From assembly GCA_020442235.1 (NCBI GenBank), contig JAGRKQ010000017.1, positions 1 through 7,858 of the forward strand: DNA of 7,858 bases, written 5' to 3'. This stretch comes from Hyphomicrobiaceae bacterium (GTDB lineage: Bacteria; Pseudomonadota; Alphaproteobacteria; Rhizobiales; MH13). Shown in pieces: positions 1 through 5,594 of this stretch; the stretch's first letter is position 1, and each line of letters starts with the position of its first letter. The position numbers and the translations under genes were made by a program. Under the pieces are notes generated by a model. That model was not told the DNA's origin, did not search any database, and saw nothing but the letters and a program-made list of their open reading frames with translations.

Positions 1-429
1 CGCCTCGGGGATCATCGGCATATAGAGCACGACCCGGTCGCCCTTGCCCACACCCAGTTGGCGGTAGACATTGGCCAGCTTGTTGACATGCTCGGACAGC
101 TCGGCATAGGTGATGTGCCGCGAAATGCCGGGATCGTCGGCTTCCCAGATGATCGCCGTCTGGTCGCCGCGCTTTTCAAGATGGCGGTCGACGCAGTTGG
201 CCGAGACGTTCAGCGTGCCGTCCTCGAACCAGCGGATCGAGACGTCGTCATAGGCGAAGGAAGTGTGCTTCACCTTGGTATAGGGCTTGATCCAGTCCAG
301 CCGCCGGCCATGTTCCTTCCAGAACCCGACCGGATCGGTGACCGACTTCTCATACATCTCAAGATACTTATCGTTGTCGATAAGCGCCGATTTGGCGATA
401 TCAGCCGGAACCGGAAAAACATCGGACAT
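1..429 (-). CDS. acs: Acetyl-CoA synthetase, N-terminal part (gene runs off the left edge)
   Basis: Acs activates acetate with ATP to acetyl-adenylate and then forms acetyl-CoA in the cytosol, feeding acetate into central metabolism. Only the first 143 residues are in the window; the full enzyme is usually about 650 residues. The translation starts [20 protein letters not shown] and contains the Acs N-terminal landmarks: [20 protein letters not shown] (about residues 24-43), [18 protein letters not shown] (about 67-84), the acyl-CoA synthetase segment [20 protein letters not shown] (about 107-126), and [15 protein letters not shown] at the edge. The AMP-binding core and the C-terminal lysine acetylated in this family lie outside. 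The ATG at 429 is preceded by a G-rich Shine-Dalgarno-like run (439-444) at 9 bases. It has its own promoter candidate (551-579) downstream of a terminator, so it is probably not part of the tsaD run. Family identity is very secure; the gene is partial only because of the window edge. Confidence 0.96.
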   Translation of the reverse strand, partial: MSDVFPVPADIAKSALIDNDKYLEMYEKSVTDPVGFWKEHGRRLDWIKPYTKVKHTSFAYDDVSIRWFEDGTLNVSANCVDRHLEKRGDQTAIIWEADDPGISRHITYAELSEHVNKLANVYRQLGVGKGDRVVLYMPMIPEA

Positions 430-507
430 AATGGCGTTCCCCCCAAGGAGCGTTGATGCTGCCGTTCGCTTTCGGGATGTCGCGCGCCGGGCACGACCCT
501 CCCCGTT

Positions 508-541
508 TCGATGCCTTCCGCAGTGTAATGGCCGGCATCAA
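508..541 (-). promoter_or_regulatory. Inverted repeat at the predicted 5' end of the acs mRNA
   Basis: On the minus strand TTGATGCC (541-534) can pair with GGCATCGA (515-508), giving eight pairs including one G-U, with an 18-base loop. It begins about 3 bases downstream of the predicted transcription start (about 544) in the roughly 115-base acs leader. It could be an mRNA 5' hairpin or a DNA operator at the start site. In GC-rich DNA an eight-pair stem can arise by chance, so this is a weak call. Confidence 0.25.
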
Positions 542-550
542 TGGCGGCGC

Positions 551-579
551 ATTATGCGAATGCCACCCCGGCCCGGCAA
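551..579 (-). promoter_or_regulatory. Candidate sigma70-type promoter of acs
   Basis: Reading the minus strand, TTGCCG (579-574) and CATAAT (556-551) are separated by exactly 17 bases, close to the alphaproteobacterial housekeeping consensus. Transcription would start near 544, leaving a leader of about 115 bases before the acs ATG at 429. The -10 box sits inside a short palindrome, CGCAT-T-ATGCG (549-559). The placement just downstream of the terminator hairpin at 609-631 fits a separate acs transcription unit. The call rests on pattern and spacing only. Confidence 0.5.
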
Positions 580-608
580 CCGAAGCGCGTCTTGTCCTTT
601 CGTCGTGC

Positions 609-631
609 AAAAAAGGGTCAAGCCGCTTGAC
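609..631 (-). terminator. Rho-independent terminator closing the tsaD-to-DUF1761 run
   Basis: On the minus strand GTCAAG (631-626), loop CGG, CTTGAC (622-617) form a perfect six-pair stem, followed by CC and then six T (614-609). It lies 31 bases past the stop codon of the DUF1761 gene and upstream of the acs promoter candidate. The stem is short and only half GC, so it may be weak, but stem, T-tract, position and orientation all agree. Read as DNA, the same palindrome could be a protein-binding site upstream of acs; the T-tract favours the terminator reading. Confidence 0.6.
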
Positions 632-662
632 GCACAACGCGCTTTTTCGCCCGCGCCATCCC

Positions 663-1067
663 TCACAGCAGCGTCAGGACGAGGGCCATGACGATGAGAA
701 CGCCGAGCCAGTGGCCGGCATCGATGACCGTCAGCGCCACCGGACGCTGTCCGAAGGCATAGTTTACCGAAATGGTGGTGGCGACGAAGCCGGCCCAGAG
801 GAGGAAAGCGGCCGGAAGCGCATCGCCCGGCCCCGCCGAAACGGGCAGGATCGCGGCGAGCACGAAGGCCATGACCGCATCGGCGATGATCGCCACGATG
901 AAGGGGGCGGGCGAGGACCCTTGCGGCTTTCCATCCGGCCCGCAGGCAACGCCCGACGCCCGCAGCCAGGGCTTCGACAGCACCATGTAATAGGCCCCGC
1001 CAAAGACGAAGCCGGCAACGGCCGCGGCCAGGACGGCAATCAGGCTGATCGCGGAAAAATCCATCAT
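663..1067 (-). CDS. DUF1761 family four-helix membrane protein
   Basis: A 134-residue hydrophobic protein of unknown function, recognised as DUF1761. The family signature is the glycine-rich first helix running into an aromatic patch, here GFVFGGAYYMVLSKPWLRASG (split: GFVFGGAYYM at about 19-28, then VLSKPWLRASG to 39). Four membrane helices are visible at about residues 7-29, 55-75, 84-103 and 113-133, with the only clearly polar loop (about 40-54) between helices 1 and 2. No signal peptide or catalytic motif is apparent. Two ATG codons are adjacent (1067 and 1064). The first has AGGAAAGG 8 bases upstream and is preferred; the frame stays open further upstream, but that extension does not look like family sequence. 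It is the last gene before the terminator at 609-631 and starts 62 bases after the methyltransferase stop, so co-transcription is likely. Function cannot be inferred beyond an inner-membrane location. Confidence 0.85.
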   Translation of the reverse strand: MMDFSAISLIAVLAAAVAGFVFGGAYYMVLSKPWLRASGVACGPDGKPQGSSPAPFIVAIIADAVMAFVLAAILPVSAGPGDALPAAFLLWAGFVATTISVNYAFGQRPVALTVIDAGHWLGVLIVMALVLTLL

Positions 1068-1129
1068 GGGAAGCGCCTTTCCTGTCGCGTGCCGCGGGTC
1101 ACACCCGGCCGCTCGGGGAGCCTGCCCGA

Positions 1130-1792
1130 TCAGCCGCTGAAGGTCCACACGGCCGTCGCCTTGATGTCGGCATCTTCGAGTGCGCCCGCATCCGGCACGC
1201 CATAGCGGGCAAGAGGCGAAAACGCCTCGCGCGGGAAGTAGCTGCGCCCCGGATCGCCGGCAAGAACCTGCGCGCCGCGCGCCGCCGCCCGGGTGCAAAG
1301 GCCGTGCACACGCGCCGCCACCGGCGCTTCATAGAAAAGGTCGCCGATGAGGACGATCGCGAAGGGCGCCGCATCGCCACCAAGAACATCCTGATCGCTC
1401 GTTCCAGCCTCGACCCCGTTGAGCGCAAGATTGAGCGCGGCAGCGGCCAGGGAAAACGGATCGGGATCGACGCAGAGCACCGATGCGGCCCCCGCTTTCA
1501 GCGCCGCGATGGCGACAAGCCCCGACCCGGAGCCGAGATCGAGCACGGACCGCCCGCGCACATGCTGCGGATGGTCGAGCACATAGCGCGCCAGCGCCTG
1601 CCCGCCGGCCCAGGCAAAGGCCCAGTAGGGCGCGGGAAGGCCGGCATCGTCCAGTTCCTCGGCGGTCTTCGACCACAGGGCGGAGGCTTCATCGGCAAGG
1701 TGAAGCGAGACCTCCGGCACCAGCGGCACCGGCTTCACCGCCGTATTGGAAAGAATGAAGGCGCGAAGCTGGGCCGGGGTTGCGGGCTTCAC
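1130..1792 (-). CDS. COG3897-type SAM-dependent methyltransferase, METTL20/ETF-beta lysine methyltransferase homologue
   Basis: A 220-residue class I (Rossmann-fold) methyltransferase. The SAM-binding motif I is VLDLGSGSGLVAIAA (about residues 83-97), followed by an acidic motif II (CVDPDP, about 107-112). Family-specific stretches are PEVSLHLADEASALW (about 26-40), PAPYWAFAWAGGQALARYVL (about 53-72), GDLFYE (150-155, matching the D-x-F-Y element of METTL20-type enzymes) and GDPGRSYF (about 179-186). In this family the human enzyme methylates lysines of the electron-transfer flavoprotein beta subunit, and an Agrobacterium homologue has been reported to modify both ETF-beta and ribosomal protein L7/L12. 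The substrate here is inferred, not seen. The start is uncertain. GTG at 1792 gives the N-terminal length usual in the family, MKPATPAQLRAFI. A TTG at 1813 has a better Shine-Dalgarno (GGAAGG, 5 bases) and would add seven residues. Many databases would label it 50S L11 or nicotinamide N-methyltransferase-like. Confidence 0.9.
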   Translation of the reverse strand: MKPATPAQLRAFILSNTAVKPVPLVPEVSLHLADEASALWSKTAEELDDAGLPAPYWAFAWAGGQALARYVLDHPQHVRGRSVLDLGSGSGLVAIAALKAGAASVLCVDPDPFSLAAAALNLALNGVEAGTSDQDVLGGDAAPFAIVLIGDLFYEAPVAARVHGLCTRAAARGAQVLAGDPGRSYFPREAFSPLARYGVPDAGALEDADIKATAVWTFSG

Positions 1793-1890
1793 GCCAACAC
1801 ATCCCGGCCGCAAGCCGGCCTTCCGGTCGCAGCCGCAACCGCATCCGGCGTTGCGGCCTGCCGCCGCTCAGGCATGTCGAGCACCTGCAT
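1789..1890 (-). other. Possible 33-codon upstream ORF overlapping the methyltransferase start
   Basis: Between the EVE stop and the methyltransferase start, a small frame opens at ATG 1890 (second in-frame ATG at 1875) and reads MQVLDMPERRQAATPDAVAA then ATGRPACGRDVLA. Its TGA (1791-1789) overlaps the methyltransferase GTG (1792-1790) as GTGA, the arrangement typical of translational coupling. Against it: no good Shine-Dalgarno before the first ATG, only a weak AGGTG before the second, low-complexity alanine-rich content and no recognised family. It may be chance. Confidence 0.15.
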
Positions 1891-1897
1891 GGTGCGA

Positions 1898-2335
1898 TCA
1901 GACCGGCTTGAGGCTGTCCGGGTCGAGCCCGCCCATGCGGCAGACCTCGACCCATTCGCCCCGCGTCACCGGCTGCACGGAAAGCCGCATCGAGGTGACG
2001 AGGCTCATGTCTTTGAGCGCCTCGTTCGCCTTGACGTCCTTCAGTGACACCGGCTGCGGCACATCGGCCAGCGCACGGATGTCGACGCATTCCCAGCGCG
2101 GATCGTCCGTCGTCGTATCGGGATGGGCGAGCGCGCAGACCTCGACCACGCCGACGATCTCCAGCCCCTCGTTGGAATGGTAGAAGAAGCCGCGGTCGCC
2201 GAGCTGCATGGCGCGCATGTTGTTGCGCGCCTGATAGTTGCGCACGCCGTCCCACTGTTCGCCGGCCGCGCCGCGCGCCTTCTGCTTTTCAAAGGACCAT
2301 TTGAAGGGTTCGGACTTGAAGAGCCAGTACTGCAT
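1898..2335 (-). CDS. EVE domain protein (COG2947, THYN1-like)
   Basis: A 145-residue single-domain protein of the EVE fold, a PUA-related domain. Diagnostic features are the start MQYWLFKSEP (1-10), the W-D-G-V-R-N-Y-Q-A-R-N segment (28-38) and LGDRGFFYHSNEG (45-57), which in this family form the binding pocket, followed by GVVEV (62-66) and WVEV (128-131). EVE domains are thought to bind modified bases in DNA or RNA; human THYN1 is a relative. In other genomes EVE is fused to restriction-type ATPases, but here it stands alone among housekeeping genes, so a role linked to RNA or cell physiology is at least as likely as defence. The ATG at 2335 has GGAGA 5 bases upstream; an upstream in-frame GTG at 2359 has no such support. 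It starts 35 bases after the gpsA stop, so it is very probably in the same transcript. Ligand and role are unknown. Confidence 0.92.
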   Translation of the reverse strand: MQYWLFKSEPFKWSFEKQKARGAAGEQWDGVRNYQARNNMRAMQLGDRGFFYHSNEGLEIVGVVEVCALAHPDTTTDDPRWECVDIRALADVPQPVSLKDVKANEALKDMSLVTSMRLSVQPVTRGEWVEVCRMGGLDPDSLKPV

Positions 2336-2370
2336 GAACGTCTCCGCCTGTCGGTTCACCGTGAGGTGGC

Positions 2371-3366
2371 CTAAAGCCCCTCGCGCTTCAAGGGGCGTTG
2401 CAACAGGCCGTCGATCGCCGCATCGATGGTGAGGCGGCCGGAAAGAACGGCAGCGACCGCACCGGCAATCGGCATGTCGATGCCCTCGCGCACAGCCATG
2501 GCGGCCAGGACCGAAGCGGTGTGCGCCCCTTCGGCCAGCGGCCGTCCGCCGGCCAGAAGCGCATCCACCGTTTCGCCGGCGCCGAGCGCCATGCCGAAGG
2601 CATAGTTGCGCGACTGCGGCGAAGAGCAGGTGAGAACGAGATCGCCAAGGCCGGAAAGGCCCATCAGCGTTTCCCCGCGCGCGCCGCGCGTCTGGCCGAA
2701 ACGCGACAATTCGGCAAAGCCGCGCGCGATCACCGCCGCTTCCGCGCTCTTGCCGAGCCCGCGCCCGGCAACGGCCCCGGCGGCGATGGCGAGAACGTTC
2801 TTCAGCGCCCCGCCGATTTCCACCCCGATGAGGTCGTCGCTCGCATAGGGCCGGAAGGTCGGCGCCGACAAAAGCGCGGCAAGCCGCTCCGCTTCAGTGA
2901 TGCCGGATGCGGCAACCGTGACGGCGGTCGGCAGTCCGCGCACCACATCGACGGCAAAGCTCGGCCCGGAAAGCGCGCCGGCCTGCACCTCGGGCAGCAC
3001 CTCGGCCAGCACCTCGCTCATGAAGCGCCCGCTTTCCTGTTCGATGCCCTTGGAGCAGGTGAGCACCGGCGTTCCCGGCGCGATCACCGACACAAGGCCT
3101 TCGGCAACCGCACGGGTCGCCTGCGCCGGCACCACGAAAAGCACCGCATCGGCGCCTTTCAGCGCGGTATCGGCATCGAGCGTTGCCGAAACGCCTTCGG
3201 GAAGCGCCGCGCCGGGAAGGCTGCGCCGGTTGGTCGCTTCCTGGTTGATCTCGTCAACGACATCCTGCTCGCGCGACCACAGGACGGCCTGATGGCCGCC
3301 GCGCGCGGCCATGGCGGCCAGCGCCGTGCCCCAGGCCCCGCTGCCGACAACGCCGATCTTCGCCAT
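2371..3366 (-). CDS. gpsA: Glycerol-3-phosphate dehydrogenase [NAD(P)+]
   Basis: GpsA reduces dihydroxyacetone phosphate to sn-glycerol 3-phosphate with NAD(P)H in the cytosol, supplying the backbone for phospholipids. The protein has 331 residues, the usual family length. The nucleotide-binding loop is GSGAWG (8-13) right at the N-terminus. FVVPAQATR (about 77-85), CSKGIE (104-109) and SGPSFA (133-138) are typical. The catalytic lysine is K189 in ALKNVLAIAAG, and the C-terminal domain carries the signature LMGLSGLGDLVLTC (234-247) followed by the substrate-binding S-R-N (252-254). The ATG at 3366 has an AGGGGGG Shine-Dalgarno 4 bases upstream. It lies 40 bases after tsaD with no terminator between them, so the two are probably co-transcribed. 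All key residues are present; I see no anomaly. Confidence 0.98.
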   Translation of the reverse strand: MAKIGVVGSGAWGTALAAMAARGGHQAVLWSREQDVVDEINQEATNRRSLPGAALPEGVSATLDADTALKGADAVLFVVPAQATRAVAEGLVSVIAPGTPVLTCSKGIEQESGRFMSEVLAEVLPEVQAGALSGPSFAVDVVRGLPTAVTVAASGITEAERLAALLSAPTFRPYASDDLIGVEIGGALKNVLAIAAGAVAGRGLGKSAEAAVIARGFAELSRFGQTRGARGETLMGLSGLGDLVLTCSSPQSRNYAFGMALGAGETVDALLAGGRPLAEGAHTASVLAAMAVREGIDMPIAGAVAAVLSGRLTIDAAIDGLLQRPLKREGL

Positions 3367-3406
3367 GCCGCCCCCCTTGTTCTTTAGCGTTCTTCAGCCG
3401 GCCTTT

Positions 3407-4495
3407 TCAGGCTTTGGCCCCCTTGCGGCCAGACCCCAGGATGGTTGCCGATTCTTCGTCGAGCGGCCAGCGCGGCCGCGCTTCGGCATCGAGCCCGTGG
3501 CGCTCGCCGCGCGCAAGCCGGAGCGCTCCGGCATGGGCGATCATCGCCGCATTGTCCGTGCACAGCCGTGCCGGCGGCGCGACGAGCCGTGCACCACGCT
3601 CTGCACACAGCGCCTCAAGCCGGGCGCGCAGCGCCGCATTGGCGGCAACCCCGCCGGCAATCACCAGCCGCTCCTCCTGTCCGGGAAAAGCGGCCTGAAG
3701 CTGGTCGAGCGCCCGGCCCACACGGTCGGCGACGATGGCGCCGACGGCCTCCTGAAAGGCGGCGCAGAGATCGGCGACATCCTGCTCGCCGAGCGGGGCC
3801 TTCGCCTCGCCGGCGAGCCGCACCGCGGTCTTGAGGCCAGCAAGGGAAAAATCGCAGCCCGGCCGGCCGACAAGCGGGCGCGGCAGATCGAAAGCCTCAG
3901 CGCGCCCGGCGCGCGCCGCCGCCTCCACCGCCGGCCCGCCCGGAAAGCCGAGGCCGAGAAGCTTGGCCGTCTTGTCGAACGCCTCGCCGAGCGCATCGTC
4001 GAGCGTCGTCCCGATGCGCCGGTAGCGCCCGACATCCTCAACGATCAGGAGCTGGGTGTGACCGCCCGAGGCGAGGAACAGAAGATAGGGAAAGCCGATG
4101 CCGTCCGTCAGCCGCGCCGTCAGCGCATGGCCTTCCAGATGGTTGATGGCGAGAAAGGGCTTCTGCAGCGCGCTGGCGAGCGCCTTGCCGGTGACGAGCC
4201 CGACGATCACGCCGCCGATCAGCCCCGGCCCCGCCGTCGCGGCAACCCCGTCGAGACCGGCAAAGCCGCAGCCCGCCCGCTCCACCGCCTCAAGCACCAG
4301 ACGGTCCAGCCGCTCCACATGCGCCCTTGCGGCAATCTCCGGCACCACGCCGCCAAAGGCACGGTGTTCGTCGAGCTGGCTGTAAAGCGCCTCGGCGAGG
4401 ATTTCGGCCCGTCCGTCCCGGTCAAGACGCACGACCGCCGCCGCGGTTTCATCGCAGCTCGTCTCCAGCCCCAGAACGGTGAGCGGTGTCGTCAT
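3407..4495 (-). CDS. tsaD: tRNA N6-threonylcarbamoyladenosine (t6A) transferase subunit TsaD
   Basis: TsaD, with TsaB and TsaE, transfers the threonylcarbamoyl group from TC-AMP (made by TsaC/Sua5) to A37 of tRNAs that read ANN codons. It was formerly annotated gcp or O-sialoglycoprotein endopeptidase. The 362-residue translation shows the ASKHA-fold motifs in order: ETSCDET (11-17), [15 protein letters not shown] (about 85-99), the metal ligands H119 and H123 in INHLEGH, SGGHTQL (143-149), [18 protein letters not shown] (about 170-187), [10 protein letters not shown] (281-290) and the metal-binding D314 in TDNAAMIA. The ATG at 4495 gives a standard N-terminus; AAGGA lies about 9 bases upstream. 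The frame stays open to 4651, but that extension crosses the hemC promoter region and does not look like TsaD. It is the first gene of the minus-strand run and is divergent from hemC. Confidence 0.98.
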   Translation of the reverse strand: MTTPLTVLGLETSCDETAAAVVRLDRDGRAEILAEALYSQLDEHRAFGGVVPEIAARAHVERLDRLVLEAVERAGCGFAGLDGVAATAGPGLIGGVIVGLVTGKALASALQKPFLAINHLEGHALTARLTDGIGFPYLLFLASGGHTQLLIVEDVGRYRRIGTTLDDALGEAFDKTAKLLGLGFPGGPAVEAAARAGRAEAFDLPRPLVGRPGCDFSLAGLKTAVRLAGEAKAPLGEQDVADLCAAFQEAVGAIVADRVGRALDQLQAAFPGQEERLVIAGGVAANAALRARLEALCAERGARLVAPPARLCTDNAAMIAHAGALRLARGERHGLDAEARPRWPLDEESATILGSGRKGAKA

Positions 4496-4538
4496 CAATC
4501 CCGGTCCTTCCACAGCATGCACTCCTGCATCCTGCGGC

Positions 4539-4554
4539 AAATCGCCAAATCGCC
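4539..4554. repeat. Tandem 8-base repeat upstream of the hemC promoter
   Basis: AAATCGCC occurs twice head to tail (4539-4546 and 4547-4554), ending 9 bases before the proposed hemC -35 box and 44 bases upstream of the tsaD start codon. This is a plausible position for a regulator acting on either divergent gene. I do not recognise it as a known operator. Two short copies may be chance. Confidence 0.3.
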
Positions 4555-4563
4555 GCCGCCACC

Positions 4564-4591
4564 TTGCGGCCTGCGCGCGCCTGCCTATCAT
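4564..4591 (+). promoter_or_regulatory. Candidate sigma70-type promoter of hemC
   Basis: TTGCGG (4564-4569) and TATCAT (4586-4591) are 16 bases apart on the plus strand, a good match to a housekeeping promoter. Transcription would begin near 4598, leaving a leader of about 70 bases. It is the only convincing plus-strand pair in the 173-base region between tsaD and hemC. I found no equally good pair for tsaD on the other strand. Confidence 0.45.
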
Positions 4592-4634
4592 CGGCGCGCC
4601 CATTCTCAAAGAAGCCCCGCACGCCGCAGTGGCA

Positions 4635-4667
4635 AGGGGCGCAAGCGCCACGGAGTATCAAGCCCCT
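4635..4667 (+). promoter_or_regulatory. Possible hairpin around the hemC ribosome binding site
   Basis: AGGGGC (4635-4640) can pair with GCCCCT (4662-4667), enclosing the only Shine-Dalgarno-like sequence, GGAG (4652-4655), and ending one base before the hemC ATG. A competing small hairpin, GGCG-CAAG-CGCC (4638-4649), uses part of the same left arm and would leave GGAG free. The two are mutually exclusive, which would suit translational control, but no known riboswitch is recognised and the stems are short. Confidence 0.25.
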
Positions 4668-4668
4668 C

Positions 4669-5586
4669 ATGCACCCGGTTCGCATCGGAACCCGCGGCAG
4701 CCCGCTGGCGCTGGCCCAGGCCGAAGAGGTCAAGGCCCGCCTCGTTGCCGCCCATGGCCTGTCGCCCGAAAGCGTCGAGATCGTCGTCATCGCCGTTTCC
4801 GGCGACCAGATCCAGGACCGCGCCCTGGCCGAGATCGGCGGCAAGGGGCTGTTCACGCTGGAAATCGAGGAAGGCCTTGCCGAAGGGCGCATCGACCTTG
4901 CCGTGCATTCTTCCAAGGACATGCCGACCGAACTGCCGGCAGGGCTCTACCTCTCCGCCTTCCTGCCGCGCGAGGATGTGCGCGATGCCTTCCTGTCGGA
5001 AAAGGCCGAAACCCTCACCGACCTGCCCGAAGGCGCCGTCGTCGGCTCGGCGAGCCTGCGCCGTCAGGCGCTCATCCGCCTGATCCGTCCCGATCTGCGC
5101 GTCGTCACTTTCCGTGGCAATGTGCAGACGCGGCTGAAAAAGCTCGCCGAAGGCACCGTCGACGCAACGCTTCTCGCCATGGCCGGGCTCAACCGCCTCG
5201 GGCTGGCGCATGTCGCCCGCTCCGCCCTGCCGCTGGATCTGTTCCCGCCCGCCGTCGGGCAGGGCGCGATCTGCATCGAAAGCCGCACGGGCGATTCGCG
5301 CATGGATGCGCTGCTCTTGCCGCTCAACGATCCCGACACCCATGCAGCCCTCACCGCCGAGCGCGCCTTCCTGAAGGTGCTCGACGGCTCCTGCCGCACC
5401 CCGATTGCTGGCCATGCGCGCCGGCAGGGCGAGACGCTGGTCTTCGACGGTCTCATCGCCAGGCCCGACGGTTCCACGGCCCACCGCGTGCAAAGGACAG
5501 GGCCCTTCGATGCGCCCGAAGCGCTCGGCCTGGAAGCGGGCGAAGCGCTGAAGGCCCTCGCCGGCCCCGGTTTTCTGGAGGCCTGA
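4669..5586 (+). CDS. hemC: Porphobilinogen deaminase (hydroxymethylbilane synthase)
   Basis: HemC joins four porphobilinogen molecules head to tail on a covalently bound dipyrromethane cofactor and releases hydroxymethylbilane, the linear precursor of all tetrapyrroles. The protein has 305 residues. Motifs in order: RIGTRGSPLALAQA (5-18), IGGKGLF (56-62), HSSKDMPTELP (80-90) with the catalytic aspartate D84, GSASLRRQ (126-133) with R131 and R132, FRGNVQTRL (148-156) with R149 and R155, and LDGSCRTPIAGH with the cofactor-binding cysteine C242. D84, R131, R132, R149, R155 and C242 fall at the same numbers as in the E. coli enzyme as I recall it, which strongly supports ATG 4669 as the start although its Shine-Dalgarno (GGAG, 13 bases away) is distant. 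It is the first gene of the plus-strand run; hemD follows after 8 bases. It is divergent from tsaD. Confidence 0.98.
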   Translation: MHPVRIGTRGSPLALAQAEEVKARLVAAHGLSPESVEIVVIAVSGDQIQDRALAEIGGKGLFTLEIEEGLAEGRIDLAVHSSKDMPTELPAGLYLSAFLPREDVRDAFLSEKAETLTDLPEGAVVGSASLRRQALIRLIRPDLRVVTFRGNVQTRLKKLAEGTVDATLLAMAGLNRLGLAHVARSALPLDLFPPAVGQGAICIESRTGDSRMDALLLPLNDPDTHAALTAERAFLKVLDGSCRTPIAGHARRQGETLVFDGLIARPDGSTAHRVQRTGPFDAPEALGLEAGEALKALAGPGFLEA

Positions 5587-5594
5587 CGGGCACG

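Noticed and set aside
617..631. GTCAAG-CGG-CTTGAC (minus strand) as an operator for acs
   Set aside because: The six T immediately after the stem and its position 31 bases past a stop codon fit an intrinsic terminator better; an operator role is not excluded.
453..1205. A 250-codon plus-strand frame over the acs upstream region and the DUF1761 gene
   Set aside because: No family resemblance, and it runs through the terminator and promoter signals and antisense to a recognisable DUF1761 protein.
1881..1895. GCACC-TGCAT-GGTGC hairpin just after the EVE stop as a terminator
   Set aside because: Only five pairs and no T-tract; more likely chance, with transcription continuing into the methyltransferase gene.
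1898..2335. The EVE protein as part of an anti-phage defence island
   Set aside because: No restriction, McrB-like ATPase or nuclease gene is nearby. All neighbours are housekeeping genes in a conserved-looking order.
2398..3387. A 329-codon plus-strand frame opposite gpsA
   Set aside because: Its composition (Arg/Gly/His/Asp-rich) and lack of any motif mark it as a shadow of gpsA.
3311..5083. A 590-codon plus-strand open frame across tsaD and into hemC
   Set aside because: It is antisense to tsaD and then out of frame with hemC. The translation is Arg/Pro/Ala-rich with no family resemblance. Long antisense frames are expected at this GC content, and the genes it covers have intact catalytic motifs.
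4479..5594. Upstream extension of the hemD frame through hemC, giving a 617-codon frame
   Set aside because: The upstream part is a different frame of hemC, rich in Arg/Pro/Ala, with no domain. HemD proper begins at ATG 5595, so this is not a HemC-HemD fusion.
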